Below are positions 1 through 8,478 of a DNA stretch of 27,949 nt, piece after piece (within the stretch, counting starts at the first letter, position 1; each line of letters starts with the position of its first letter). Below the pieces are notes generated by a model. It saw only the letters and a program-made list of their open reading frames with translations. It was not told where the DNA came from and did not search any database. Source of the DNA: Caldilineaceae bacterium (GTDB lineage: Bacteria; Chloroflexota; Anaerolineae; Caldilineales; Caldilineaceae); the NCBI GenBank assembly GCA_019637645.1, contig JAHBVH010000099.1, forward strand, positions 1-27,949. Direction: 5' to 3'. A program made the position numbers and the translations under genes.

Positions 1-36
1 TTTACCGAATGTAATGGTTAATCTTCATCAACCCTG

Positions 37-933
37 CTAGACGCCCCACGCCACGCGGGCTTCTTCAATCGTGCGTAGCTTGGTGACACCGTGCGCGGTA
101 TGGCCGGTGCCATGGTCGCCAACCCAGCGTTTGTCCGCCGGTTCGCTGGCCGGTTGGAAGCGGATATCGCAACTAAGGCGGAAGCGGTTGGTCAGATTGG
201 TGGTGGAAGCGTGCATGGTGTGCATGCCAAAGAGGATCACATCCCCGGCGCGATAGCTGGTGGTTGCCCATGCGCCGCCAAAGCGTTCGACGATCTCCAT
301 GGGATCTTTGGTGAACCACCCTTCGGTGTGATCGCGATCGACGTCCATGCGACCATAGGTGGCTTTTAATTTCTCAAACGCGGGCAAGCGATTGGAGCCA
401 ACACACATAGCCAGCGTCCCTTGATGCACCTCGGCGTCGCCAAAAGGAATCCAGACGGTGTGGAGATTGGGCGAGCCTTGGCCCATGTAGACATAGTCAT
501 AGTGCGCACCGGTGTATTGTTCATTGCCCACGGCGCGCAGCCACTTATAATTGAACGAGAGCGCCGCTTCACCAAAGTAGTGGGCGAAGAAGTTGTACAA
601 CTCCTCGCCTTCAAGCACGGCTAGAACATCCTCATGGTGGGCAATGCCCTTCCGCCCCATCATGGGGACGCTGCGTCCGCCTTTGGGCATGACGCCTTCG
701 AGAATGGGGGTGCCTGGTGTGAGCGCATCTTGGGCAGCCATGTGTTCCATGACGGTATTGCGGGCACGGAGTACTTTGTCCCGCTCAATGAGGCCGCGCA
801 GCAGGAGGTAGCCATCTTCGGCCATGCGCGCGTGGAGAGCCGTAGCATCGCCCAAGAGCGCGTTACTGTCACGCAGCTCCCCTAATTCGGCACTGGGGTA
901 GGTTAGATCACGGTAGCCAAAACGAATTTGCAT
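37..933 (-). CDS. Phytanoyl-CoA dioxygenase (PhyH) family protein
   Basis: A 298-residue protein with the layout of the PhyH branch of Fe(II)/2-oxoglutarate oxygenases, which hydroxylate small molecules. The iron triad is visible as H144-x-D146 (in AHYDYVYMGQG) and H241 (in MHTMHAST). R252 in NRFRLSCDIRFQ is the likely 2-oxoglutarate carboxylate ligand. The length is typical of the family and the whole double-stranded beta-helix core seems present. The ATG at 933 follows a GAAGGG ribosome site. The gene is monocistronic as far as the window shows: 165 bases separate it from the next gene upstream and only 36 bases remain to the left edge. The substrate cannot be read from the sequence, because family members act on lipids, ectoine-like solutes and secondary metabolites. 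Family assignment is firm; function beyond that is open. Confidence 0.88.
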   Translation of the reverse strand: MQIRFGYRDLTYPSAELGELRDSNALLGDATALHARMAEDGYLLLRGLIERDKVLRARNTVMEHMAAQDALTPGTPILEGVMPKGGRSVPMMGRKGIAHHEDVLAVLEGEELYNFFAHYFGEAALSFNYKWLRAVGNEQYTGAHYDYVYMGQGSPNLHTVWIPFGDAEVHQGTLAMCVGSNRLPAFEKLKATYGRMDVDRDHTEGWFTKDPMEIVERFGGAWATTSYRAGDVILFGMHTMHASTTNLTNRFRLSCDIRFQPASEPADKRWVGDHGTGHTAHGVTKLRTIEEARVAWGV

Positions 934-1098
934 CTTGCCCTTCTTTCCAATCCTTGCGGACGTTATCTGCTTGTCTATGTCGTGGCGGCCAGGGAATTGA
1001 CCCCTTCTGGTATGTCGCTCGATCGGGGTATCTACGATTGTACAACGGAGTGCCAGATTGATGCTATCAGCAAGTGGGGTACGAAACTATAGTGTCCC

Positions 1099-1989
1099 TC
1101 ATCCGGTAAGCTCTCCCGCGTACACCCGTTGCAGGAATTGGGCAATGGGCTGCGTTTGCTCGCCTAAGTAATGCCGGGCATTAGGCGCGAGCAGAATTTC
1201 CACACCCTGAACATGCTGGACAAACCGTTGCTGGATCCGGTTTGAATCCATGGTTACGTCTTTGCCACCTAGGAGGACCAAGACCGGCATCCGTAGCTTA
1301 CTGAGCTCTTCATCAGTAAAGGTGGGGTGTTGCTCTGTCCGCGGCACCATATGCTGAAAGATCAATTCTGTCAGTTCGGCAAACTCTTTCTCGGCAGCTG
1401 AATCAGGCGCGCGAAATTTGCCGATAATGCGCTCGCGGACTTTGCGCGCACCCCAGGGACCGAGGAGCAAGAGCGGAAGGGCCCACCAGATAATATTTTT
1501 ATTGGCAACGCCCCCGGGTGTGAGGAGCACCAGACTACTCACGCGCGCGGGGAAGCGAATCGCAAAGTCCAACGCAACCCAGCCACCCAATGATGTTCCA
1601 ATCAGGGCAGTGCGCTTTAGGCCCAGGCCATCTAAAACATCGCTCAGCCATAGAGCATGGGCATCGGAGGCATGGGTGGGGCGGGCTGGGGCACTCAACC
1701 CGGCATCGCCAATGATATCGACTGCGTAGACCCGAAAGGCTTTGGCCCACGTGCCAACCTCACGCAGCCAAGAGGCGGCATTGGACATGGTACCGTGCAG
1801 TAGAACCACGGGCGGCGCGCCTATCGGTCCGCTGGCGACAACGAAGGTTTCGCCCTGCCGTGTCGAGAGGTACAGTTGCTCGTTAGGAACAGGCCATAGG
1901 CGCAGATACGCTTGGTAGCGCTTGTGCACTTCTGCTGCCGCTTGCACCGATTTAAAGTTGTGTGGCGTTGGTTGATCCAGCTTCTGCAT
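1099..1989 (-). CDS. Alpha/beta-fold hydrolase
   Basis: A 296-residue soluble alpha/beta hydrolase with no signal peptide. The oxyanion-hole motif HGTMSN lies at 65-70. The nucleophile elbow GTSLGG gives Ser133. The probable acid is Asp244 in GGKDVTMD, and the catalytic His is H273 in PNARHYLGE. The cap region (about 165-225) is rich in Leu and Trp, which would suit a hydrophobic substrate. It starts 10 bases after the stop of the helix-turn-helix gene and almost certainly shares its mRNA, so the regulator may control this enzyme. The family includes esterases, haloperoxidase-like and C-C bond hydrolases, and the reaction cannot be assigned from sequence alone. Confidence 0.88.
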   Translation of the reverse strand: MQKLDQPTPHNFKSVQAAAEVHKRYQAYLRLWPVPNEQLYLSTRQGETFVVASGPIGAPPVVLLHGTMSNAASWLREVGTWAKAFRVYAVDIIGDAGLSAPARPTHASDAHALWLSDVLDGLGLKRTALIGTSLGGWVALDFAIRFPARVSSLVLLTPGGVANKNIIWWALPLLLLGPWGARKVRERIIGKFRAPDSAAEKEFAELTELIFQHMVPRTEQHPTFTDEELSKLRMPVLVLLGGKDVTMDSNRIQQRFVQHVQGVEILLAPNARHYLGEQTQPIAQFLQRVYAGELTG

Positions 1990-1999
1990 AGCAAAATCC

Positions 2000-2449
2000 T
2001 TAGTCGTTTCCTTGCTCGCCTAACACGCTGCGAATCATACTGAGCAGAGTATTGGTGACAGCGAGGTCAGCATGAAGCAGCAGACGCAAGCGCGCTTCCT
2101 CGGCATAGTAAATGGAATCCAATCGGCGCTCAGTAGGCTGATCATGCAATGCGTGGAAAGCCCCAAGCAATAGGTTGACAAGCCGCTCCTGTTCACGCTG
2201 ATCAATGGCATCAATGTCTACCGTCGTTGAGATGATTATCCGGCGTCGGCGGTTGGGTGACTCAGCGGGTTCTGCGGCGCGCTGGGCACCCACCAACTTT
2301 TCCAAGTCACTTTGGGTGATCCGGTATTGCTTCCCAACGCGTACTGCCGTAAGCCGACCCTCATGGATAAAGCGTCGAATGGTCCTAACGTGGAGGCCCA
2401 CTAGCGCAGCAACTTCTTCTGGTGAGTAATACGCTTTTGATGCGATCAT
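2000..2449 (-). CDS. Excisionase/MerR-type helix-turn-helix regulator
   Basis: A 149-residue protein. Residues about 6-53 match the excisionase-family winged helix-turn-helix (HTH_17): YYSPEEVAALVGLHVRTIRR, then a basic wing and a YRITQSDLEKLVG end. The C-terminal half (about 70-145) is an acidic helical domain beginning RRRIIISTTVDIDAID, which I read as a dimerisation or sensing domain. With no phage or integrase genes nearby, a role as a local transcription regulator is likelier than excision. It is the first gene of a two-gene unit with the alpha/beta hydrolase. No ribosome site precedes ATG 2449, but a TTGACA/TAATAT promoter ends only 6 bases before it, so the transcript may be leaderless. 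A perfect 10-base palindrome over the -10 box could be its own operator. Confidence 0.85.
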   Translation of the reverse strand: MIASKAYYSPEEVAALVGLHVRTIRRFIHEGRLTAVRVGKQYRITQSDLEKLVGAQRAAEPAESPNRRRRIIISTTVDIDAIDQREQERLVNLLLGAFHALHDQPTERRLDSIYYAEEARLRLLLHADLAVTNTLLSMIRSVLGEQGND

Positions 2450-2455
2450 GCTGTA

Positions 2456-2484
2456 ATATTACTATTTTATCTCTATTATGTCAA
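2456..2484 (-). promoter_or_regulatory. Promoter of the HTH-hydrolase unit, with -10 palindrome
   Basis: Read on the minus strand, a perfect TTGACA -35 (2479-2484) is followed by a 17-base spacer and TAATAT (2456-2461). The -10 box lies in the perfect palindrome GTAATATTAC (2453-2462). Only 6 bases separate the -10 box from the ATG at 2449, which would put the start point on or next to the start codon. The match is seen directly; activity and repression are inferred. Confidence 0.6.
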
Positions 2485-2557
2485 TATTTTTCATTTGTAG
2501 AGAATATTTGGGTATAAAAGAGTATATTAGGTAATAATGATTCTGCCGCACGCCCCT

Positions 2558-2586
2558 AATTGTAATGTTTATGCTTACTTACAATT
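2558..2586. promoter_or_regulatory. Dyad AATTGTAA-N13-TTACAATT upstream of the binding-protein gene
   Basis: Perfect 8-base inverted arms (2558-2565 and 2579-2586) lie with centres 21 bases apart, two helical turns. They sit in the 247-base divergent region about 110 bases before ATG 2697. The spacing fits a dimeric DNA-binding protein. The binder could be the adjacent HTH protein or the response regulator downstream, but neither is shown by the sequence. Confidence 0.35.
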
Positions 2587-2696
2587 GGCGAATGTGTTAC
2601 TTTCGAGGGAATGAGTTACACCCTTGCAACTTCTTGCCTGTCTATCCGTAGTGATGCAGGTAGGCTGCAAGCTAGAAGGTCGAAGTAACGCGGACA

Positions 2697-4133
2697 ATGC
2701 CGAAGAATGTCACAACCCAGATTGCTGAATCTACGCCACCACCGGCGCGACGGCTTAGCCGTCGGGCTTTTTTGCAATTAGGGCTGGCGACCGTGGGCTT
2801 AACCATCAGCAGCTGTGTCCTCTTGGATGGTGACTCTTTTACTTTGACCAAGCAACGCAATGTCACCGTTGTCGCAACACCTGCTCAGGAAGAGATTCAG
2901 CTCGTCTATCAAGATTGGCGGACTGATTGGTTCCCCGCCATGGTCCAGGAGATGTTGGCGCAATTTCACGCGGCCAACCCCCATGTGCGCGTCTTTTTTA
3001 CCCCCGACCCCGATAACTTGGCGGATAAGATGCTCGCCGAAATGGCGGCGGGTACCGCGCCGGATGTCTTCTGGGGCGGCTCGACCTTTTTCCCAACTTG
3101 GGCCCAACAAGGTCACATGCTCGATCTACGCGCTTATGTGGCGGCGGATCTAGACAGCGCAACGATTGCTGATTGGGATCCAGCGCAGTATCGGGCCTTT
3201 TTCTTGCCCGATGGTCGCCAATTTGGCCTGCCCAAGTATCACGGGGCTGTGGCGCTCTATTACAATAAAGATCTTTTTGATGCCGATGGCGTCGCCTACC
3301 CAACCGCGGCTTGGACCCACAAAGATTATCAGACCGCCATGCAGACGTTGAGCCATGATCATACCGAAGGGCAGCGTGAACGCTGGGGTAGCATGCTCGA
3401 CGTAGCGTGGGATCGCTTGCAATTGCATGTGAATGGCTGGGGTGGGCACATGGTATCGCCCCAGAATCCCCAACTCTGTACCTTTGGCCGGCCCAAGGCA
3501 TTGGCCGCCCTCGCATGGCTCCGCACAGCCATGTGGGAAGAGCGGGTGATTGCGACCTTCCCGGATGTCCAATATATGTCGCCACGTAGCGCCTTTATCA
3601 ATCAACGGGTCGCGATGGTGGAAGAGGGCTCATGGGTCTTGAAGGATATTCTGCTCAATGCTGATTTTCGGGTTGGTGTGGCACCGATGCCCAGTGGCCC
3701 GGCGCGGCGGGTTACGATGGCTACCTCCGATGGCTTTGGCATCTATAACGGCACGCAATATCCGGCGGCAGCATGGGAATTGCTGAAGTTTCTCACTGGC
3801 CCGGCCTACGGCGAAGCGATGGCGCAAGCCAATTTTCTCCAACCGGCGCGTGCCTCTTTGCTGGGGGCCTGGATGGGCTATGTTCAGGCTGAATTTCCCG
3901 AAAAAAGTCAGGATCTGGATCTTGCCGCGTTTGCCGACGGCCATGTCAAGGGCTATTCCGTCACTGTTGAGATTGCCGCGAATATGGCCGAAGTTCAGCC
4001 AAAAGTCGCGGCGGCCTTTGAGAAAGTGTTTACGTTGGGCCAAGCGCCCGTCACCTATCTACAAGGGGTCTGTGATCAGATCAACCAGACCCAAGAGCGG
4101 GTACTGCCTACCCTGCCGTTGATTCCAAAGTAA
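2697..4133 (+). CDS. Extracellular solute-binding protein, family 1 (Tat lipoprotein)
   Basis: A 478-residue sugar-type binding protein. The N-terminus has a twin-arginine motif SRRAFLQ (21-27), a hydrophobic stretch, then lipobox ISSC with Cys40, so it should be exported folded and lipid-anchored outside the membrane. The mature part has the usual family-1 features: IQLVYQDW at the first strand, MLAEMAAGTAPDVFWGG near 110-125, and the hinge and C-lobe pattern around VAMVEEGSW. No permease or ATPase genes adjoin it. Instead a histidine kinase starts 66 bases downstream on the same strand, followed by its response regulator. It may therefore present a ligand to the kinase, or serve a transporter encoded elsewhere. 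The ATG at 2697 has only a weak upstream purine run. The ligand is unknown, probably a sugar or oligosaccharide by family. Confidence 0.88.
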   Translation: MPKNVTTQIAESTPPPARRLSRRAFLQLGLATVGLTISSCVLLDGDSFTLTKQRNVTVVATPAQEEIQLVYQDWRTDWFPAMVQEMLAQFHAANPHVRVFFTPDPDNLADKMLAEMAAGTAPDVFWGGSTFFPTWAQQGHMLDLRAYVAADLDSATIADWDPAQYRAFFLPDGRQFGLPKYHGAVALYYNKDLFDADGVAYPTAAWTHKDYQTAMQTLSHDHTEGQRERWGSMLDVAWDRLQLHVNGWGGHMVSPQNPQLCTFGRPKALAALAWLRTAMWEERVIATFPDVQYMSPRSAFINQRVAMVEEGSWVLKDILLNADFRVGVAPMPSGPARRVTMATSDGFGIYNGTQYPAAAWELLKFLTGPAYGEAMAQANFLQPARASLLGAWMGYVQAEFPEKSQDLDLAAFADGHVKGYSVTVEIAANMAEVQPKVAAAFEKVFTLGQAPVTYLQGVCDQINQTQERVLPTLPLIPK

Positions 4134-4199
4134 GGTGTAGGATAGCCGCGTCAGGGTTGATGGCGATTTATCGCCGGGCAGTCTGAGTATAAAAGTATC

Positions 4200-6536
4200 A
4201 TGCGTTTTTTGAAGAAGCGGCAACTTGGTTTACGCAAAAAAATTATTCTGTGGGCCTTTGTGCCGACGGCGATTATTTTAATGGCCGTTGCCGCGGTGAA
4301 CTATATTGCCTATCGCAAAGTAGCCGAGACACTCATTATCGAGCGCGATGAGGAAGTGACGCGCCTAGCGGCCAGCCAGATCGCGACCTCGCTCACGGAA
4401 TATGCCGAACTTTTGAGCGGCGAAGTCCGCAATGGCGCGCTCGGTGGCGATGACGTGGCCTATCAGCAAGCCGCGTTGGTGCGCGCCCATAATCGCTTGG
4501 CGATCTTTGATGGCGGTGTCATCTTGCTCAACAGTGCTGGGGCTGTGATTGCTGCCGAACCGGAACGACCCGAGCTAACTGACGCCGATTGGTCGCAACG
4601 GCCCTATCTGCGCCAAATGTTGCGCACGGGGCGGCCTGCCTTTTCCGATATGGTACAGGATGGCCCGGCAGGGACGGCGGTTGTCGCCATTGCTGTGCCC
4701 ATTATGGGGGAACAAGAGGAAGTCAGCGGCGCGTTGATCGGCATGTTTCAACTCGGCGCCACTAGCATTAGCACCTTCTATGGTGACATTGTCCGTCTGC
4801 GTTTTGGCCGTCATGGGATTGCCTATTTGGTCGATGGCACGGGTCGCGTGCTCTATCATTCCAGCGCGGATAGCATTGGCGAAGACTATTCCGATGAGCC
4901 GGTTGTGCAGCAACTCTTGGGCGCAACTACGGTGGTCAAACCCTTTGGTGAGCAAAGTGTCGGCGCCGTACGAACCCAGGATCGAGCTGGGCAAGAGATT
5001 GTTGCCGGCTTTGCCCAGATTCCAGGGGTAAGCTGGGGATTGGTCACCGAGACAAGTTGGGCAACATTGTTGGGAACGGGCAATGTCTATCAACGCTTTC
5101 TCTTTGGTCTGCTCATTTTAGGCGTCATTGCACCAGCGCTCTTTGTTTCGATTGGGGTACAGCGGATCATGCAGCCGATTATTGATATGATCGGCGCGGC
5201 CCAAAAGGTGGCCGCGGGTGATTTTGCCCAGACGATTAGCACCAAGACCGGCGACGAAGTTGAGATGTTGGCGGCGCAGTTCAATCGGATGTCGGCACAG
5301 CTCCGTACTTCGTATACGGATCTCGAAAATCGGGTGGCCGAGCGGACCCGCGTGCTCTCGGCGTTGATCGATATTGCCGAAGCCGTTAATCGTTCGCTGG
5401 ATCTAGAGGAGACGCTCAACCACTCATTGGAAAAGACGTTACAGGTGCTCAAGGTGGAAGCCGGTGGCATCTATCTCCTGGAGGAAAAAACAGCCAAGCT
5501 CATCCTGGCTGCCCAGCGTGGGTATCCCGCCGAGTTGGTCGAGCGCATGGACACCCTGGCGCTGGGCGAAGGCTTTAATGGCATGGTGGCGCAACGTTGT
5601 CAGCCGCTTGTGATTGGTGATGTGGCGGCGCAAGATTGGCCCACTCAGGCCGAGGTCTATCATACGGGGTTGCATTCGTTGGTGAGTATTCCACTCCATG
5701 CCAAAGATAAGCTGGTGGGGACCCTCTTTGCCACCACCACCATCGCTGATCGCTTTAGTGATCAAGATCTGAACTTGCTCACCTCTATCGGCTACCAAGT
5801 GGGGCTAGCGATTGAGAATGCTCTGCTCTATCGCCAAGCCCAACAGTTGGCCGCCTTGGAAGAACGGAGCCGCTTGGCGCGCGAATTGCATGATTCGGTG
5901 ACGCAGGTGCTTTACAGCCAGACGCTCTTGGTCGAAGGGTGGAAACAGATGGCGCAGAATGGGCAGCTCCACGATCTAGACGAGCCCTTGCTGGAGCTAG
6001 GTCAGTTGAGCAAGCAGGCGCTCAAAGAGATGCGGTTGTTGGTCTATGAATTGCGGCCACCCGATCTAGAGAAAGAGGGGCTCGTTGGCGCTTTGCACAA
6101 ACGGCTCAATGCCGTCGAAAAACGCGCGGGCGTCGAAGCCCGTCTCATCACGCAGGGGATCATCACCGATCTTCCTGTGGAGCTAGAGGAAAATCTCTAT
6201 CGCATTGCCCAAGAAGCGCTGGCCAATGCCCTGAAGCATGCCGATGCGCAACATGTCACGGTGCAACTGGCGGCCCAAGCGGGGCAAGTGACCTTGGAGG
6301 TCGGTGATGATGGCTGTGGGTTTGACCCCGAACTTATTACCGCGTCCGCTGATGGCGATACTGGTGGCATGGGTTTGATGACCATGCGCGAGCGGACCGA
6401 AAAGCTCAACGGTATTTTTACGATTATCTCGGCGCCTGGTTTGGGCGCAACCGTCCGTGTTCAGATTCCCATCCAAGCTAATGGGAACCATCCCAACAGC
6501 AAGGTAATTCCACAACGTAAGGTACACTATGGATAA
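4200..6536 (+). CDS. Membrane sensor histidine kinase (Cache-like sensor, HAMP, GAF, HisKA_3, HATPase_c)
   Basis: A 778-residue NarL/DegS-class kinase. Membrane segment 1 is about 14-36. An extracytoplasmic region of ~255 residues (about 38-292) has the feel of a double Cache sensor. Membrane segment 2 is about 299-323. HAMP is about 323-376, with a short coiled coil to about 387. GAF is about 388-545. The dimerisation/phosphoacceptor helix has ARELHDSVTQ with His564. The ATPase domain has N-box EALANALKH (Asn676), DDGCGFDP (703-710) and GGMGLMTMRERTEKLNG. All catalytic boxes are intact. The stop overlaps the response-regulator start by 8 bases, so the pair is translationally coupled. No clear ribosome site is seen, and TATAAA (4188-4193) lies 6 bases before the ATG, so a second, near-leaderless start is possible. 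The stimulus is unknown; the upstream binding protein makes a carbohydrate cue plausible. Confidence 0.9.
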   Translation: MRFLKKRQLGLRKKIILWAFVPTAIILMAVAAVNYIAYRKVAETLIIERDEEVTRLAASQIATSLTEYAELLSGEVRNGALGGDDVAYQQAALVRAHNRLAIFDGGVILLNSAGAVIAAEPERPELTDADWSQRPYLRQMLRTGRPAFSDMVQDGPAGTAVVAIAVPIMGEQEEVSGALIGMFQLGATSISTFYGDIVRLRFGRHGIAYLVDGTGRVLYHSSADSIGEDYSDEPVVQQLLGATTVVKPFGEQSVGAVRTQDRAGQEIVAGFAQIPGVSWGLVTETSWATLLGTGNVYQRFLFGLLILGVIAPALFVSIGVQRIMQPIIDMIGAAQKVAAGDFAQTISTKTGDEVEMLAAQFNRMSAQLRTSYTDLENRVAERTRVLSALIDIAEAVNRSLDLEETLNHSLEKTLQVLKVEAGGIYLLEEKTAKLILAAQRGYPAELVERMDTLALGEGFNGMVAQRCQPLVIGDVAAQDWPTQAEVYHTGLHSLVSIPLHAKDKLVGTLFATTTIADRFSDQDLNLLTSIGYQVGLAIENALLYRQAQQLAALEERSRLARELHDSVTQVLYSQTLLVEGWKQMAQNGQLHDLDEPLLELGQLSKQALKEMRLLVYELRPPDLEKEGLVGALHKRLNAVEKRAGVEARLITQGIITDLPVELEENLYRIAQEALANALKHADAQHVTVQLAAQAGQVTLEVGDDGCGFDPELITASADGDTGGMGLMTMRERTEKLNGIFTIISAPGLGATVRVQIPIQANGNHPNSKVIPQRKVHYG

Positions 6537-7191
6537 ACAAATTCGTGTCTTAATCGCTGATGATCATGCCATTGTGCGGCGTGGGCTGCGCACCCTCATT
6601 GCCAGCCAGGCCGATATGGAGCTGGTGGGCGAGGCCGTCAATGGGATTGATGCGGTCAACAAGGCGCGTACAACCCAACCTGACGTGATTTTGATGGATA
6701 TGGTGATGCCGCGCCAAGATGGGGCGGCGGCGATCCGTGACATTAAAAAGGAAAATCCGACGGCCCGTATTCTGGTGTTGACGAGCTTTGCCGAGGATGA
6801 CAAGATCTTCCCGGCGATTAAATCGGGCGCGCTTGGCTATCTATTAAAAGATGCCGAAACCGACCAACTATTGCAAGCCATCCGCGATGTGAATGATGGC
6901 AAATCTTCTTTGGACCCCAATGTCGCGCTGCGGGTGATTCGCGAACTGACCCATGCCTCCGATCTGCCGCCTACACCGGACCCGCTAACCGAACGGGAAC
7001 TGGAAGTGCTACAGTTGGTGGCCCAAGGCTTGACCAATGGCGAAATTGCCGACCGCTTGGCCTTGGGTGAGCGAACGGTTGGCAACCACATTAGCAGCAT
7101 CCTGAGTAAGCTCCATCTCGCTAATCGTACCCAAGCGGCTCTCTATGCCCTGCGCGAAGGGTTAGCGCCACTCCATCCTGTGGCAGCCTAA
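6529..7191 (+). CDS. NarL/FixJ-family response regulator
   Basis: A 220-residue two-domain regulator. The receiver has the acidic pair D11-D12, phosphoacceptor Asp57 in LMDMVMP, Thr85 and Lys107 in GYLLKDAE, so all phosphorylation residues are present. The LuxR-type DNA-binding domain (about 148-210) begins LTERELEVLQLVAQGLTN and has the recognition helix near GERTVGNHISSILSKL. It overlaps the kinase gene by 8 bases and is its cognate partner by arrangement and by class (HisKA_3 with NarL). A long hairpin follows 12 bases after the stop. Candidate targets are the flanking divergent regions, but no site can be assigned from sequence. Confidence 0.93.
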   Translation: MDKQIRVLIADDHAIVRRGLRTLIASQADMELVGEAVNGIDAVNKARTTQPDVILMDMVMPRQDGAAAIRDIKKENPTARILVLTSFAEDDKIFPAIKSGALGYLLKDAETDQLLQAIRDVNDGKSSLDPNVALRVIRELTHASDLPPTPDPLTERELEVLQLVAQGLTNGEIADRLALGERTVGNHISSILSKLHLANRTQAALYALREGLAPLHPVAA

Positions 7192-7203
7192 CCAGAGGCG
7201 AAG

Positions 7204-7258
7204 GAGCCGCGCGCAACCCCGTCAAGTTTTGAAAACCTGACGGGGTTGCGCGCGGCTC
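7204..7258. terminator. Long palindrome between convergent genes
   Basis: Arms 7204-7230 and 7232-7258 match at 26 of 27 positions. The outer part is GC-rich (GAGCCGCGCGCAACCCC) and the core is GTCAAGTTTT/AAAACCTGAC. It lies between the response-regulator stop and the metalloprotease stop, where it can end transcription from both sides. The core resembles the hairpins at 11136-11168 and 22289-22333. Confidence 0.75.
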
Positions 7259-7272
7259 TTACTGCGGTGAAT

Positions 7273-8478
7273 TCACGGGGGATAGATTGCACTAATGCCT
7301 GCTCTATCTTGCTGTTGTAGGGCGCGTTTGAGGGTGCCGGTGGTGAGGCGGGGGTACATGACCGTGTCCGTGTCGGTGAAATGGCCGAGGACCAACCAGT
7401 GACCAAACTCATGTAACAGCGCACTCTCCAAATCGACGGCTTGGCTGCTGGGTGCCGCGGTAACACTCCAACGATAGTCATCATTAATCCAAATATCGGC
7501 TTCGATGATCGTCTGGTCGGCGGTGTACCACACTTGCGCGGCCGCCCCGCGCTCGCGGTTTCCCTTCGCCATAAAGAGAATTTCATTCACTCCATTGTAA
7601 CTGGTCGCGGTGGCCTGGGTGTCGCCCGCATAGTGCAAGGTAAAATCCGCGGTGGTGACCTGACTCCAACTGGTCGCCGCGGCGAGGATTGCCGCGCGGA
7701 ACGCTGCTTTTTCGTTCGGCGCAGTGCCGATTTGGTCGCTATTGAGGTTGATCCAAAAAGGTGCAGTCGCGTGCGGCGTCGCCCATTGTTTGATGCTGGA
7801 TTGTGCCATTCGTGGCTGGATCGATCCAGGGGCGGGCGCGGCGGTGAAATGACGCCAGACTAGGGGAACTTGGGCCAACGCGCCACGCTGCTGAATAAGA
7901 TCAACGAGGGTGGGCAGGAGGCCCTGTAGCGGCTGACCAAACGCCAGATCGCTGTTGACGACTTGGTCGGCCTGGACGGAAAATTTTCCGGCTGCCCCCT
8001 GCACTACCTGCCATTGGTCAACTTGGCGATAGGCAAAAACCAAGACTTCTTCGTCCACTGCAAATGTTGCCGCATGGGGGCTCATCATGCCCAGCCCAGC
8101 CGCCGCTAGATAGCCCCCGGCTGTGCGGATCACCAACCGGCTGGGGGCTTGACCCAAGAGCGGATAGGCCACGGCCAATGTGACCTCACTTTCGATCATC
8201 CGCTGATCGGCGCGCCAGAAGGAGTGAACCGCCGTCACTTTGCCGCGCACGATTAGATCGGCCGTCTGGACTAGATCGGTCAGGGCGCGTAGGGTGCTGG
8301 GCGCAAAGCAGCTTTGTTGGGTAAGGCTGTTGCCCAGCGTGCTTGCTGGCGTTGACTGGCAGGAAGCTGCAGCCGCCAATGGGGCCGTCGGCTGGGGGAC
8401 GGCTGCCACCGCAAGCGGCACAGGCGCATCTAGCAAAAATAGGATCAGCGCTAAAGCAAGAAGTAGCCAACGATACAT
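7273..8478 (-). CDS. Secreted matrixin-like zinc metalloprotease
   Basis: A 401-residue protein. A signal peptide covers about 1-26 (MYRWLLLALALILFLLDAP, then an AVA end). Residues about 60-200 form a domain with VRGKVTAVHSFW and VDEEVLVFAYRQ, a pattern I recognise only from uncharacterised secreted proteins. The catalytic part is C-terminal: the metzincin zinc site HEFGHWLVLGH at 356-366 with Glu357, and the Met-turn Met374 in TVMYP. These place it with M10 matrixins. The substrate is unknown. It is divergent from two genes for secreted repeat-domain proteins, which may share its extracellular setting. No strong ribosome site is visible; the ATG at 8478 is chosen because the signal peptide begins there. 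Confidence 0.85.
   Translation of the reverse strand: MYRWLLLALALILFLLDAPVPLAVAAVPQPTAPLAAAASCQSTPASTLGNSLTQQSCFAPSTLRALTDLVQTADLIVRGKVTAVHSFWRADQRMIESEVTLAVAYPLLGQAPSRLVIRTAGGYLAAAGLGMMSPHAATFAVDEEVLVFAYRQVDQWQVVQGAAGKFSVQADQVVNSDLAFGQPLQGLLPTLVDLIQQRGALAQVPLVWRHFTAAPAPGSIQPRMAQSSIKQWATPHATAPFWINLNSDQIGTAPNEKAAFRAAILAAATSWSQVTTADFTLHYAGDTQATATSYNGVNEILFMAKGNRERGAAAQVWYTADQTIIEADIWINDDYRWSVTAAPSSQAVDLESALLHEFGHWLVLGHFTDTDTVMYPRLTTGTLKRALQQQDRAGISAIYPP

Noticed and set aside
2000..2449. Prophage or mobile-element excisionase
   Set aside because: The DNA-binding domain is excisionase-like, but no integrase, attachment repeats or phage genes are near, and it has a C-terminal domain that excisionases lack.
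2998..3585. A 195-codon minus-strand frame inside the orphan binding-protein gene
   Set aside because: Rich in Arg, Pro and Ser with no recognisable motif, lying fully within a well-supported family-1 binding protein; a frame shadow.
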